DNA from: Bacteroidota bacterium
GTDB lineage: Bacteria; Bacteroidota; Bacteroidia; NS11-12g; UBA9320
Reading direction: 5' to 3'
NCBI GenBank assembly: GCA_016124755.1
Contig: WGNA01000002.1
Span: 186,001-250,000, forward strand
Length of the DNA stretch: 64,000 bases
The notes below the pieces were generated by a model. That model was given only the letters and a program-made list of their open reading frames with translations. It was not told where the DNA came from and did no database searches. This document shows positions 29,897-39,192 of this stretch, in pieces. The position numbers and the translations under genes were made by a program. Within the stretch, counting starts at the first letter, position 1, and each line of letters starts with the position of its first letter.

Positions 29897-30687
29897 AGAC
29901 CGGCTTGTTTTGTATGCTTTTACTGCTGATGACCTTTAATCAGGCATTTGTGGCAGACGACAAGCCGGGGTTAAAAGTTCCGTTCCGAGGTAAATTTTTC
30001 ACAACCGACAACTTGGGAAACCTGTTTTTGGTGGGTCGGGATAATTCGATTGTTAAAGTCACTAAGGATGGAAAAACATCTGCCCGGGTTAATTTCAAAA
30101 TTTATGGAAATCTTGAACAATTAGATGTTACAAATCCATTTGAGATCTACGCTTATTATCGCGATCAACAGACAGTTTTAATTCTGGATAATTTATTCAA
30201 CCAATTGGGAGTGATTTCTCTGAATAATCAGAGTACCGGAGAAATAACTGCTGCGTGCAGATCATTTGATAACGGATTGTGGTACTTCGATGCAGGCAAT
30301 ACCAAAATCATTAAAACCGATAAATCTTTAAATAAAAAGATTGAAAGTCTGCCCTTTTCATCATGGACTAATGAATCGTGGTCACCGGTAAATATTCTTG
30401 ACAATGAGAAAAATCTGTTCGTCAACGATTCAACCAAAGGGATAGCAATTTTCGATGTATTTGCCAATTATTACAAAACCATTGACATCAAAGGTCTGAG
30501 GAACTTTCAGGTAAAAAAAGATCAGATCTTTTACTTCGATGGAGAATATTTTCAGAGTTACGATTTCAAGTTTTTTAAAATCGACACAATTCTCCAAAAC
30601 AATTCCTGCAAGGACATTCGAATGGATGGCGAAAATCTTTACCTATGGCAAAGAGATACAATTTTCATTAAACCGGTTTCCGGATAA
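29893..30687 (+). CDS. Secreted hypothetical protein (beta-propeller-like)
   Basis: Signal peptide at ATG 29893 (MKTGLFCMLLLLMTFNQAFVADD); repeated short beta-strand blocks. Confidence 0.7.
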   Translation: MKTGLFCMLLLLMTFNQAFVADDKPGLKVPFRGKFFTTDNLGNLFLVGRDNSIVKVTKDGKTSARVNFKIYGNLEQLDVTNPFEIYAYYRDQQTVLILDNLFNQLGVISLNNQSTGEITAACRSFDNGLWYFDAGNTKIIKTDKSLNKKIESLPFSSWTNESWSPVNILDNEKNLFVNDSTKGIAIFDVFANYYKTIDIKGLRNFQVKKDQIFYFDGEYFQSYDFKFFKIDTILQNNSCKDIRMDGENLYLWQRDTIFIKPVSG

Positions 30688-30710
30688 AACAGCTCTCCGG
30701 AAACGGTTTA
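30669..30710. terminator. Candidate bidirectional hairpin between convergent genes
   Basis: TAAACCGgTTTCCGG ... CCGGAAACGGTTTA: 14-bp stem with one bulged G, 13-nt loop; spans the stop codon of 29893..30687; no strong U tract. Confidence 0.55.
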
Positions 30711-30716
30711 GAAATT

Positions 30717-31430
30717 TCATACTCTTTGTTTCAGCTTATAATCAAGATTAGAACGCTTTATTGATCGCTCCATAAAATACCAGATCTCGGTAACCGTGTT
30801 GAGATCAAGATCTGCGTCATCGAAGTAATCGTTAAAAGCATGGAGGTAAACTTTATTGGCGTCTTGCCCTTTTACCTGCCGTATCTTGTAGTTGAAGTCG
30901 TTGCCGACAAACACGAAAATATCGCCGCGCTGAAGTCTGCCCCACAGGTTTTGCTCAAGTTTTCTGCAGAGGAGAAGAGAGCCTTCCGGCAATATTGAAT
31001 CGTCGTCGTCCATTGAATCGTCATACATTTCAAACTTGCGGTATACACCGAGCTTTGAAATATTTCTGTACTCAACAGGTTGGTCATTGATGAATGTTTC
31101 CTGCCAATGCAAGTTTTTGTAGGCCGAACGATCCTCGGCATGAATGATTCTGATTTCCTTCAAATCCGAATTATTCACCATATCAGTAATGGTTTCGAAT
31201 AATTGCTTTTTGAGGAACATGGAACCATTGCCGGTCATCAACCAGTTCGCATTTACATTGGGGTTCGCCTTCAGAAATCTTTGAAGAATATCGGCTCTCG
31301 GCAACGAACGATTTTTAACTATGGAAGTAGTCGCGTTCTTGCTAATACCAACGATTTCCGCAAATTGTGTCTGGCTCAGTTTTAGTTCATCCAACAGCTT
31401 TTTCAATCGGTCACCAAGTAGAAGTTCCAT
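30717..31430 (-). CDS. XRE-family HTH regulator with S24/LexA-like C-terminal domain
   Basis: HTH LKLSQTQFAEIVGISKNATTSIVKNRSLP; S24-like DDSMDDDDSILPEGSLLLCRKL... and NYKIRQV (candidate Ser/Lys dyad). Confidence 0.85.
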   Translation of the reverse strand: MELLLGDRLKKLLDELKLSQTQFAEIVGISKNATTSIVKNRSLPRADILQRFLKANPNVNANWLMTGNGSMFLKKQLFETITDMVNNSDLKEIRIIHAEDRSAYKNLHWQETFINDQPVEYRNISKLGVYRKFEMYDDSMDDDDSILPEGSLLLCRKLEQNLWGRLQRGDIFVFVGNDFNYKIRQVKGQDANKVYLHAFNDYFDDADLDLNTVTEIWYFMERSIKRSNLDYKLKQRV

Positions 31431-31543
31431 GGCGTTTCGATTGTAGGGGTAAAAAACTCGAATACATAAATAAGGGTCTGGGTTTTACAATAGGATACTT
31501 TACTTTCAATTTCAATCCATCCGAGAACGAACGGTAATTGCAA

Positions 31544-31598
31544 ATATTGCCCAATGCTGAATCACTTGATATTTCATTGTGACATTTATGGGCAATAT
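31544..31598. repeat. 10-bp inverted repeat ATATTGCCCA ... TGGGCAATAT (35-bp spacer)
   Basis: Arms at 31544-31553 and 31589-31598 in the noncoding region upstream of the XRE/S24 gene. Confidence 0.6.
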
Positions 31599-31805
31599 GA
31601 TGTACAAGGATTTATCTGTATATACCAACAAAAGTTGGCCGACATAACAGAATTGTTAGATCGATGAAATCTCTGTAAGCCTTGATTTCACTTACTTAAT
31701 TGCCGAAAAGCTCCCCGAAATCAGCGTGTAATAACCAAATCTATTTGGAGCAATTCTAAATAACAACAGTTCTTAAATGCAGACTAACCTTGGAGTGAAA
31801 AGGAA

Positions 31806-33443
31806 TTAATCCAAATACAGTTTTACAATCGACAACTGATGTTTTGCAGGGTCCATGGCCCATACAATAGCGACATGATTTTCAACCGAACCAATTCCCA
31901 TTTTAGGGTAAATCAGAAGGTTTTCCTTGTGATTCGGTGTAACTGAGTTTTTGCTCGGTTCGTAATTAGTTATGGAAACAGCAACCAGTCTTTTTTTATT
32001 TCCACCGAACATATTTGTATTCCCTGAAAAATAGTAACGGAATCCCAGATCTTCCTCAGACTTACGTTTCTTCGGATTCATGTTTTTGTCGTTGTCGTTA
32101 AAAACGTAATAAACATTTCCATTTAGCTCGAGAGGAACAATTCCGTGCATCGAATTGCCATTGGTCGTTCGTTGCTTTTTAGGAATAACATTCACATTTT
32201 TTATTTCACCTTCTTCATTTAAACGAAACTCAACAAGTTCCATATCATAATAAGTATACGTACATGTGGTAATACCGGTTTGTGAATTGGTTCGGCAATT
32301 TTCAATAATGTAACTTTTCTCCAACGTGATTACCACCGAGCCACTGCTGTCAACAAAAAGACTCCGTATTTTAAAGTTACCCAATCCGTAACCTTTCTTG
32401 GCGAGTTTCTCCCCACGTTTTTCAGAAGTATTTGCCGACAATATTTTTGACATTCTCTGATCATTCAGTTGATCATAATTTCTTTTTTCAACCTCAAGGG
32501 TTTCCAGATTTAATACGATATAATAAACACCGTTGGCGCCTTTGTATTTATCGTTGTTGCGTTTTACCGATTTACTATCGCGGTAAAAACCGGTAAAGAT
32601 CATCTTGTCCTGATCGTTTAGAATATATCCTTCCATGCTGGAGAAAGCATATCCTTCCTGTGCAATTTCTATTTCTTCCAACTCATCTGATTCTTCATTA
32701 ATCGTAAAAATCTTATTAACGGCTTCACCGGTGTTTTTCGATTTTTTCAAACCCGAAGATTGCTGCCATTCGGTAGTTATAAGTACCTGACCTTCGTTCG
32801 AAACTTTTACGTCGTTTATGTAAATGGATTCATATTTATAAGGGAAAGACATCTTCTTTTCGTAGATTTCTTCGAGTTCCGTATTAAAGAGGGCGACTTC
32901 CATTTTTTCCTTTTCGAATCTGTGGGCTGGTGGCTCTCTGAAAAGAAGAATTTTAGTAAGATCTTCACTTAAAACAAATGATATGGATCCGATGCTTTTT
33001 TTCTTCGGAGTTACCAGTTCCATCATTTTAGTTTCTCCCTGAATTTCTCTTCCTTCAAAATCAGAAATTCTTCCATAAACCGTGTATTTATCGGTCTTCT
33101 TGTTAAAAAATGCATATACAATTGTGACCTTTCCTTCGTGAAAGAAAAATTTCACCCAGCGTGGATCCCGGTTTCCGTCTTCCGGTTCATCAACCGTAAA
33201 TGAAGAAATTCGTTTTAGCGATTCAACATCCATTATTGAGATGTCGTATTCATTCTTACCTACTTCTACAATATAAAATTCTTCAGGATTTACACCTGTA
33301 CAAATTTGATAATCGACATTCCCTTTGACTTTCCTGCCGTTGGGAGACTCGTATGAAGATAGTTGATATTTTACATCTTGTGCTTTTACAACTATAAGTG
33401 TCGAAAGCAACCAAAACAGAACTGTTGACTTAATCAATTTCAT
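31806..33443 (-). CDS. Secreted hypothetical protein
   Basis: Signal peptide MKLIKSTVLFWLLSTLIVVKAQ at 33443; 545 aa; no domain recognised. Confidence 0.8.
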   Translation of the reverse strand: MKLIKSTVLFWLLSTLIVVKAQDVKYQLSSYESPNGRKVKGNVDYQICTGVNPEEFYIVEVGKNEYDISIMDVESLKRISSFTVDEPEDGNRDPRWVKFFFHEGKVTIVYAFFNKKTDKYTVYGRISDFEGREIQGETKMMELVTPKKKSIGSISFVLSEDLTKILLFREPPAHRFEKEKMEVALFNTELEEIYEKKMSFPYKYESIYINDVKVSNEGQVLITTEWQQSSGLKKSKNTGEAVNKIFTINEESDELEEIEIAQEGYAFSSMEGYILNDQDKMIFTGFYRDSKSVKRNNDKYKGANGVYYIVLNLETLEVEKRNYDQLNDQRMSKILSANTSEKRGEKLAKKGYGLGNFKIRSLFVDSSGSVVITLEKSYIIENCRTNSQTGITTCTYTYYDMELVEFRLNEEGEIKNVNVIPKKQRTTNGNSMHGIVPLELNGNVYYVFNDNDKNMNPKKRKSEEDLGFRYYFSGNTNMFGGNKKRLVAVSITNYEPSKNSVTPNHKENLLIYPKMGIGSVENHVAIVWAMDPAKHQLSIVKLYLD

Positions 33444-33606
33444 GTAGCGATAATAGCCAAAAACCAATCATTACAGGGTATTAATTGATTATAAAACAGT
33501 CGAAAATTATGATTTCTAAATTGAGAACAGATTGATTTAAGACATGAGAAAGTTAACTGCGTAGATTAAAATTGAATAATTTCGTTTGGCAAGTTTCCGA
33601 TTTTAT

Positions 33607-33858
33607 ATGTCGTACTGGAAAACCAATTTAAAATATATAGCCATTCTTTTAACGATCTGGTTCGTGGTGTCGTTTGGTTTTGGGATTCTGTTATCAGACT
33701 ATTTGAACCAATTTCGGTTTGCCGGGTTTAAGCTGGGATTTTGGTTCGCTCAGCAGGGATCGGTTTTCTCATTCGTAATTCTTGTTTTTATCTATGTGCG
33801 ACTAATGAATCGTCTGGATCGCAAACATACCCGTAACATTAAGGCAGATAATTCATGA
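33607..33858 (+). CDS. DUF4212 small subunit of sodium:solute symporter
   Basis: Two-TM protein YWKTNLKYIAILLTIWFVVSFGFGILL...GFKLGFWFAQQGSVFSFVILVFIYVRLMNRLD; ATGA overlap with the SSS gene. Confidence 0.92.
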   Translation: MSYWKTNLKYIAILLTIWFVVSFGFGILLSDYLNQFRFAGFKLGFWFAQQGSVFSFVILVFIYVRLMNRLDRKHTRNIKADNS

Positions 33859-35519
33859 GCATACAAACCTGGACTTTCATAATCGTCGGGATTTCTTTTG
33901 CCGTATATATTCTGATCGCGATTATCACACGCGCCAAAAGCACACATGATTTTTATGTTGCCGAGGGAAACGTTACTCCGTTGGCAAACGGTATGGCAAC
34001 CGCTGCAGACTGGATGAGTGCTGCTTCCTTCATAAGCATGGCAGGTTTAATTTCCTTTATGGGAAGAGACGGGGCGGTTTATTTAATGGGTTGGACAGGC
34101 GGCTATGTTCTGCTTGCATTGTTACTCGCACCATATCTCAGAAAGTTTGGAAAGTTCACCGTTCCGGATTTTATTGGTGAGCGATATTATTCCAGATCTG
34201 CCAGAATAATAGCAGTAGTCTGTGCAATTTTTGTCTCGTTCACATACGTCTCCGGACAAATGCGGGGAGTTGGAATTGTGTTCTCCCGATTTCTCGATAT
34301 TCCCGTTAATCAGGGTGTGATAGTCGGCATGGCAATCGTCTTTATTTACGCCGTTTTAGGAGGAATGAAAGGCATTACCTACACACAGGTTGCTCAGTAT
34401 TGTGTTCTGATATTCGCCTTCATGGTACCGGCTATTTTTATTTCTTTTATGATGACAGGAAACCCGATTCCGCAATTAGGATTTGGATCAAAACTTACGG
34501 GAGAGAATATCTACTTACTGGATAAACTGGATGGACTTTCTGTTGATCTGGGATTTGGCGCATATACATCGGGACAAAAGAAATTACTCGATATCTTTTG
34601 CATCACAGCGGCTCTCATGATTGGTACCGCAGGATTGCCCCATGTGATTGTACGGTTCTTTACTGTTAAAAACATACACTCCGCCAGAAAGTCTGCAGCG
34701 CTTGCCCTGTTGTTTATCGCAATTTTATACACCACGGCACCGGCGGTAGCTGCTTTTGCCAGAACCAATATGATACTTTCCATTTCCGAAAAACCGATTG
34801 CCGAAGCACCACAATGGTTTCACAACTGGACTAAAACCGGATTGATAACATTTACCGATAAAAACAATGATGGTAAAATTCAATATGTAAAAGGAGATGC
34901 GAACGAAGTAGTAGTTGACAAAGACATCATGGTTTTGGCTAATCCGGAAATCGCCAGACTCCCGAATTGGGTTGTCGGGCTTGTTGCTGCCGGAGGTCTT
35001 GCTGCAGCTCTTTCGACGGCAGCCGGGTTGTTACTGGTAATTTCAACAGCCATTGCCCACGATCTCGGGAAGAACACATTTTATCCGAATATTTCTGAAA
35101 AACGGGAATTGGGAATCGCCCGAATTTCCGCCGCAGTAGCTGTTGTGGTAGCAGGTTATTTCGGGATGCACCCACCGGGATTTGTCGCACAGGTAGTTGC
35201 CTTTGCATTCGGGTTGGCTGCCGCTTCTTTTTTTCCGGCAATTGTGATGGGAATTTTTTCGGTGAGAATCAACAAAGAAGGTGCTATCACCGGAATGATC
35301 ACAGGTTTACTTTTCACATCAGCCTATATTATTTGGTTTAATTTTCTTTTCCCGGAAACCAATAATCCTGATCACTGGTGGTTGGGAATTTCTCCCGAGG
35401 GAATTGGTTCGGTTGGAATGATTCTGAATTTCCTTGTAACCGGTATAGTGAGTCACCTCACACCTCCGCCTCCTTCTTCGGTTATTACAATGATTGAAGA
35501 TATCCGAAAACCAGGATGA
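33855..35519 (+). CDS. Sodium:solute symporter family protein (acetate permease-like)
   Basis: ATAADWMSAASFISMAGLISFMG, YYSRSARIIAVVCAIFVSFTYVSGQMRGVGIVFSRF, GTAGLPHVIVRFFTV; downstream of DUF4212. Confidence 0.93.
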   Translation: MSIQTWTFIIVGISFAVYILIAIITRAKSTHDFYVAEGNVTPLANGMATAADWMSAASFISMAGLISFMGRDGAVYLMGWTGGYVLLALLLAPYLRKFGKFTVPDFIGERYYSRSARIIAVVCAIFVSFTYVSGQMRGVGIVFSRFLDIPVNQGVIVGMAIVFIYAVLGGMKGITYTQVAQYCVLIFAFMVPAIFISFMMTGNPIPQLGFGSKLTGENIYLLDKLDGLSVDLGFGAYTSGQKKLLDIFCITAALMIGTAGLPHVIVRFFTVKNIHSARKSAALALLFIAILYTTAPAVAAFARTNMILSISEKPIAEAPQWFHNWTKTGLITFTDKNNDGKIQYVKGDANEVVVDKDIMVLANPEIARLPNWVVGLVAAGGLAAALSTAAGLLLVISTAIAHDLGKNTFYPNISEKRELGIARISAAVAVVVAGYFGMHPPGFVAQVVAFAFGLAAASFFPAIVMGIFSVRINKEGAITGMITGLLFTSAYIIWFNFLFPETNNPDHWWLGISPEGIGSVGMILNFLVTGIVSHLTPPPPSSVITMIEDIRKPG

Positions 35520-35579
35520 TTCTGAAAGGCAATTCCTGCTCTTTCACAATTGGTTTTTTATCGCTTAATTTCGAAATAT

Positions 35580-37352
35580 ATGGAACCTACCAACACCAGG
35601 GATCCGGAATACTACCATAAGGTTGTCGATTGTCAGTACGCTTGTCCTGCCCACACTCCGGTTCCCGAATATATTCGCCTTATTGCCGCTGAACGATATT
35701 CCGATGCCTACATGATCAACTGGCAAAGCAACGTCTTCCCGGGTGTTTTGGGGAGAACATGCGACCGGCCATGTGAACCGGCATGCAGAAGGGGAAGAGT
35801 CGATGATGAACCGGTTGCTATCTGTCGGTTGAAGCGGGTTGCTGCCGATAATAAAGGAGATGTAACCGAACGAATCCCTCAGGGACCTTTTAAACCGAAT
35901 GGCAAAAAAGTCGCTTTGATAGGCGGTGGTCCGGCATCATTAACCGTTGCCCGTGATCTCGCACCTTTGGGATATGAAATACATCTTTTTGATGAGCAAG
36001 TTGCCGGAGGTGGAATGATGAGAAGTCAGATTCCTTCTTTTCGTTTACCCGAAACGGTGCTCAACGAAGAGGTCGATTTTATTCTGAATATGGGCATTCA
36101 CACCCATTTCCGCCATTATGTCGACAGCATGAAAGATGTTCTTTCAAAAGATTACGATGCGGTTTTTGTCGGTACCGGAGCACCTCGAGGCCGAGATCTC
36201 AAATTGCCCGGAAGAGAGGAAGGCGATGCCAACATTCATATCGGAATTGAATGGCTGGCCAGCGTTGCGTTTGAACATACGCATTCAATAGGCAAGAAGG
36301 TAATTGTTCTTGGAGGAGGAAATACAGCGATGGATTGTTGCAGAACATCCCGCAGACTTGGAGGTGAAGAAGTAAAGGTAGTGGTTCGCAGTCCGTTTGA
36401 AGATATGAAGGCATCACCGTGGGAAAAGGAAGATGCCATGCACGAAGATATTCCCATTCTCAACAACCACGTGCCGAAAACCTTTGAAACAAAGGATGGA
36501 AAACTCATCGGAATGACTTTCGAAAAAGTGGAAGCGCAATACGATGAAAACGGCAAAAGAAGTCTCGTTCCAACAGGTGAAGAACCCGTATTTATCGAAG
36601 CAGATGATGTGCTAATTGCGATCGGTCAGGTGAATACTTTTCCCTGGATTGAACGGGATTTAGGCATTGAGTTCAATGAGTGGGGAATGCCGGTAGTGGA
36701 ACGAAAGACATTTCAATCGACTTTGTCTAAAGTTTTTTTCGGCGGAGATGCTGCCTTTGGTCCGGAGAACGTGATTACCGCGGTTGCTCAGGGGCATGAT
36801 GCAGCAGTTTCGATTAATCTCTATTGTGAAGGTAAAGATGTTGGTGAAAGGCCTTCTCCATTAACCAACCTCATACATCAAAAGATGGGCATTCACGAAT
36901 GGAGTTACGATAGCAGTGTTGTGAATGATCAACGGTATGTAGTGCCACAAGCGGATAAATCCCTGACTCTTCGTGACCGGAAAAAAGAAGTGGAGCTCGG
37001 TTTTAATCCGGAAGTAGCATTCAAAGAAGCAGAACGTTGCCTGAACTGCGATGTTCAAACTGTCTTCACAGAAAATAAATGTATCGAATGCGATGCCTGT
37101 ATGGATGTTTGTCCGACTTCGTGCATCACCTTCACCGATAATGAAGATGAGGAAGAACTCCGCAAAAAGTTGCTGGTTCCGGCAGAAAACCTCACTCAGG
37201 ATATTCTGGTTTCCTCAACACTTAAAACCGGTCGTGTGATGGTGAAAGACGAAGATGTTTGTCTGCATTGCGGATTGTGTGCAGAACGTTGTCCGACATC
37301 TGCCTGGGACATGCAGAAGTATCTTTATAACACAGCAAAAGCAGCAGTTTAA
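35580..37352 (+). CDS. GltD-like FAD/NAD(P)-dependent oxidoreductase with two C-terminal [4Fe-4S] motifs
   Basis: VALIGGGPASLTVARDLAPLGYEIHLFD, GGGNTAMDCCRTSRRLG; N-terminal Cys cluster CQYACPAHTPV...CDRPCEPACRR; C-terminal CIECDACMDVCPTSC and CLHCGLCAERCPTSA. Confidence 0.92.
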   Translation: MEPTNTRDPEYYHKVVDCQYACPAHTPVPEYIRLIAAERYSDAYMINWQSNVFPGVLGRTCDRPCEPACRRGRVDDEPVAICRLKRVAADNKGDVTERIPQGPFKPNGKKVALIGGGPASLTVARDLAPLGYEIHLFDEQVAGGGMMRSQIPSFRLPETVLNEEVDFILNMGIHTHFRHYVDSMKDVLSKDYDAVFVGTGAPRGRDLKLPGREEGDANIHIGIEWLASVAFEHTHSIGKKVIVLGGGNTAMDCCRTSRRLGGEEVKVVVRSPFEDMKASPWEKEDAMHEDIPILNNHVPKTFETKDGKLIGMTFEKVEAQYDENGKRSLVPTGEEPVFIEADDVLIAIGQVNTFPWIERDLGIEFNEWGMPVVERKTFQSTLSKVFFGGDAAFGPENVITAVAQGHDAAVSINLYCEGKDVGERPSPLTNLIHQKMGIHEWSYDSSVVNDQRYVVPQADKSLTLRDRKKEVELGFNPEVAFKEAERCLNCDVQTVFTENKCIECDACMDVCPTSCITFTDNEDEEELRKKLLVPAENLTQDILVSSTLKTGRVMVKDEDVCLHCGLCAERCPTSAWDMQKYLYNTAKAAV

Positions 37353-37367
37353 TTTCCTTTAAAATCA

Positions 37368-39176
37368 ATGGTTAAGACAAACGATTTTGTAATACGGTTT
37401 GCCAATGTGAATGGCACAGGTTCGGCCAGCGCAAATTTTCTGTTTGCTAAAGCGGTGTTCAGAATGGGCATCCATATTTCGGCCAAGAATATTTTCCCTT
37501 CCAACATTCAGGGACTTCCAACATGGTATGAGGTTCGGGTAAACGACAAAGGATATGTTGGGAGGAGGGCAGGTATCGATTTTATGGTGGCAGTTAATCC
37601 ACAGAGTTTCGAGCAGGATACTAAGGATGTTGAGCCCGGAGGATACTTTCTGTACGACTCAACCCGAAAATTGTATGATCATCAGAAACGCCCGGATATT
37701 CATTACATCGGAATTCCATTAATGGAAATGTGTAATAATGAATATACCGATCCACGCCAACGGCAACTCTTTAAAAATATCATTTATGTCGGAGCCTTAG
37801 CCGAATTGCTGGGAATCGAATTCAACGTTTTGGAAGATCTTCTTTCCGAACAATTTGCCGGAAAAGAAAAATTGATTCCGCTCAACGTGCGGGCACTTCA
37901 AATGGGTGTTAATTTTATTAAAGAAAATCACCCTTCCCCGATAGATTTACGATTAGAAAGAAGAGATAATACCAAAGGTAAAATCATTATTGACGGAAAC
38001 GCCGCATGTGGTTTGGGAGCGATTTACGGCGGAGCAACCGTGGCCGCCTGGTATCCGATAACGCCGAGTACATCGGTGGCACAGGCCTTCGAGTCGTATG
38101 CCGAACAGCTTCGAATTGATGAAAACGGAAAGCATTTATATGCAGTAGTTCAGGCCGAAGATGAGTTGGCAGCAATGGGAATGGTAATCGGTGCCGGATG
38201 GAATGGTGCCAGAGCCTTCACCGCAACCAGCGGACCCGGGGTTTCCCTGATGAATGAATTTATCGGTCTTTCCTATTTTGCTGAAATTCCTGCGGTGCTA
38301 ATCGATGTTCAGCGAACCGGACCCAGCACCGGTATGCCAACCAGAACCCAGCAATCCGATTTGATGGAAGTTGCCTATGCTTCCCATGGCGATACCAAAC
38401 ATCCGGTTTTGCTTCCGGCCAATCCGAAAGAATGTTTTGAGATGACTGCTGAGTGCCTCGATCTGGCAGATGAATTACAAACACTGGTTGTATTGTTAAC
38501 CGACCTTGATCTTGGAATGAACGACCACGTTTCGGATGCTTTTGAGTGGGATGATAATCGAAAATACAAACGCGGGAAAGTCTTATCAGCAGATGATCTC
38601 GACAATCTGAAGGAGCGTTGGGGAAGATACCTCGATGTGGATGGAGACGGTATTCCGTACCGCACAATTCCCGGAACGCATCCTTCGAAAGGAAGCTATT
38701 TTACACGTGGCACATCGCGCAATGAATATGCGGCATACACCGAAGACGGAAACGAATACAAGAAGAACATGGACCGGCTTTTAGTAAAATGGGAAACGAT
38801 TAAGAACAAGGTTCCGGGTCCCGAATTCATTCCGGCAGAAGAGCCCACTTCCATGGGAATGATCTTCTTCGGAACCACCACCTATTCGGCAGAGGAAGCG
38901 ATGGATCAGTTGCGGGAAGAAGGAAGAGCAATGGATGCCATGCGACTGAAAGCCTTTCCATTTAATAAGGATGTTCAGCAGTTTATGGAAAGTCACGAAG
39001 TGGTTTTTGTGATTGAACAAAACCGCGACGCTCAAATGCGATCTTTAATCATGAATGAATTGAACATCAATCCGGCGAAACTTGTCTCCGTTTTGAACTA
39101 CGACGGAATGCCGATAACCGCAGCCGGAATTTTAGAACAAATCGAACAACACATTCAAAAAATAGCCATCGCCTGA
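37368..39176 (+). CDS. 2-oxoacid:acceptor oxidoreductase, fused gamma-alpha subunit
   Basis: N-terminal gamma-domain FANVNGTGSASANFLFAKAVFRMGIHISAKNIFPSNIQGLPTWYEVRV; alpha domain AACGLGAIYGGATVAAWYPITPSTSVAQAFE. Confidence 0.94.
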   Translation: MVKTNDFVIRFANVNGTGSASANFLFAKAVFRMGIHISAKNIFPSNIQGLPTWYEVRVNDKGYVGRRAGIDFMVAVNPQSFEQDTKDVEPGGYFLYDSTRKLYDHQKRPDIHYIGIPLMEMCNNEYTDPRQRQLFKNIIYVGALAELLGIEFNVLEDLLSEQFAGKEKLIPLNVRALQMGVNFIKENHPSPIDLRLERRDNTKGKIIIDGNAACGLGAIYGGATVAAWYPITPSTSVAQAFESYAEQLRIDENGKHLYAVVQAEDELAAMGMVIGAGWNGARAFTATSGPGVSLMNEFIGLSYFAEIPAVLIDVQRTGPSTGMPTRTQQSDLMEVAYASHGDTKHPVLLPANPKECFEMTAECLDLADELQTLVVLLTDLDLGMNDHVSDAFEWDDNRKYKRGKVLSADDLDNLKERWGRYLDVDGDGIPYRTIPGTHPSKGSYFTRGTSRNEYAAYTEDGNEYKKNMDRLLVKWETIKNKVPGPEFIPAEEPTSMGMIFFGTTTYSAEEAMDQLREEGRAMDAMRLKAFPFNKDVQQFMESHEVVFVIEQNRDAQMRSLIMNELNINPAKLVSVLNYDGMPITAAGILEQIEQHIQKIAIA

Positions 39177-39192
39177 TCAGGAGGAAGAGAAT

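Noticed and set aside
38260-38667. 135-aa antisense ORF inside the OFOR alpha gene
   Set aside because: His/Arg-rich shadow ORF, no recognisable domain.
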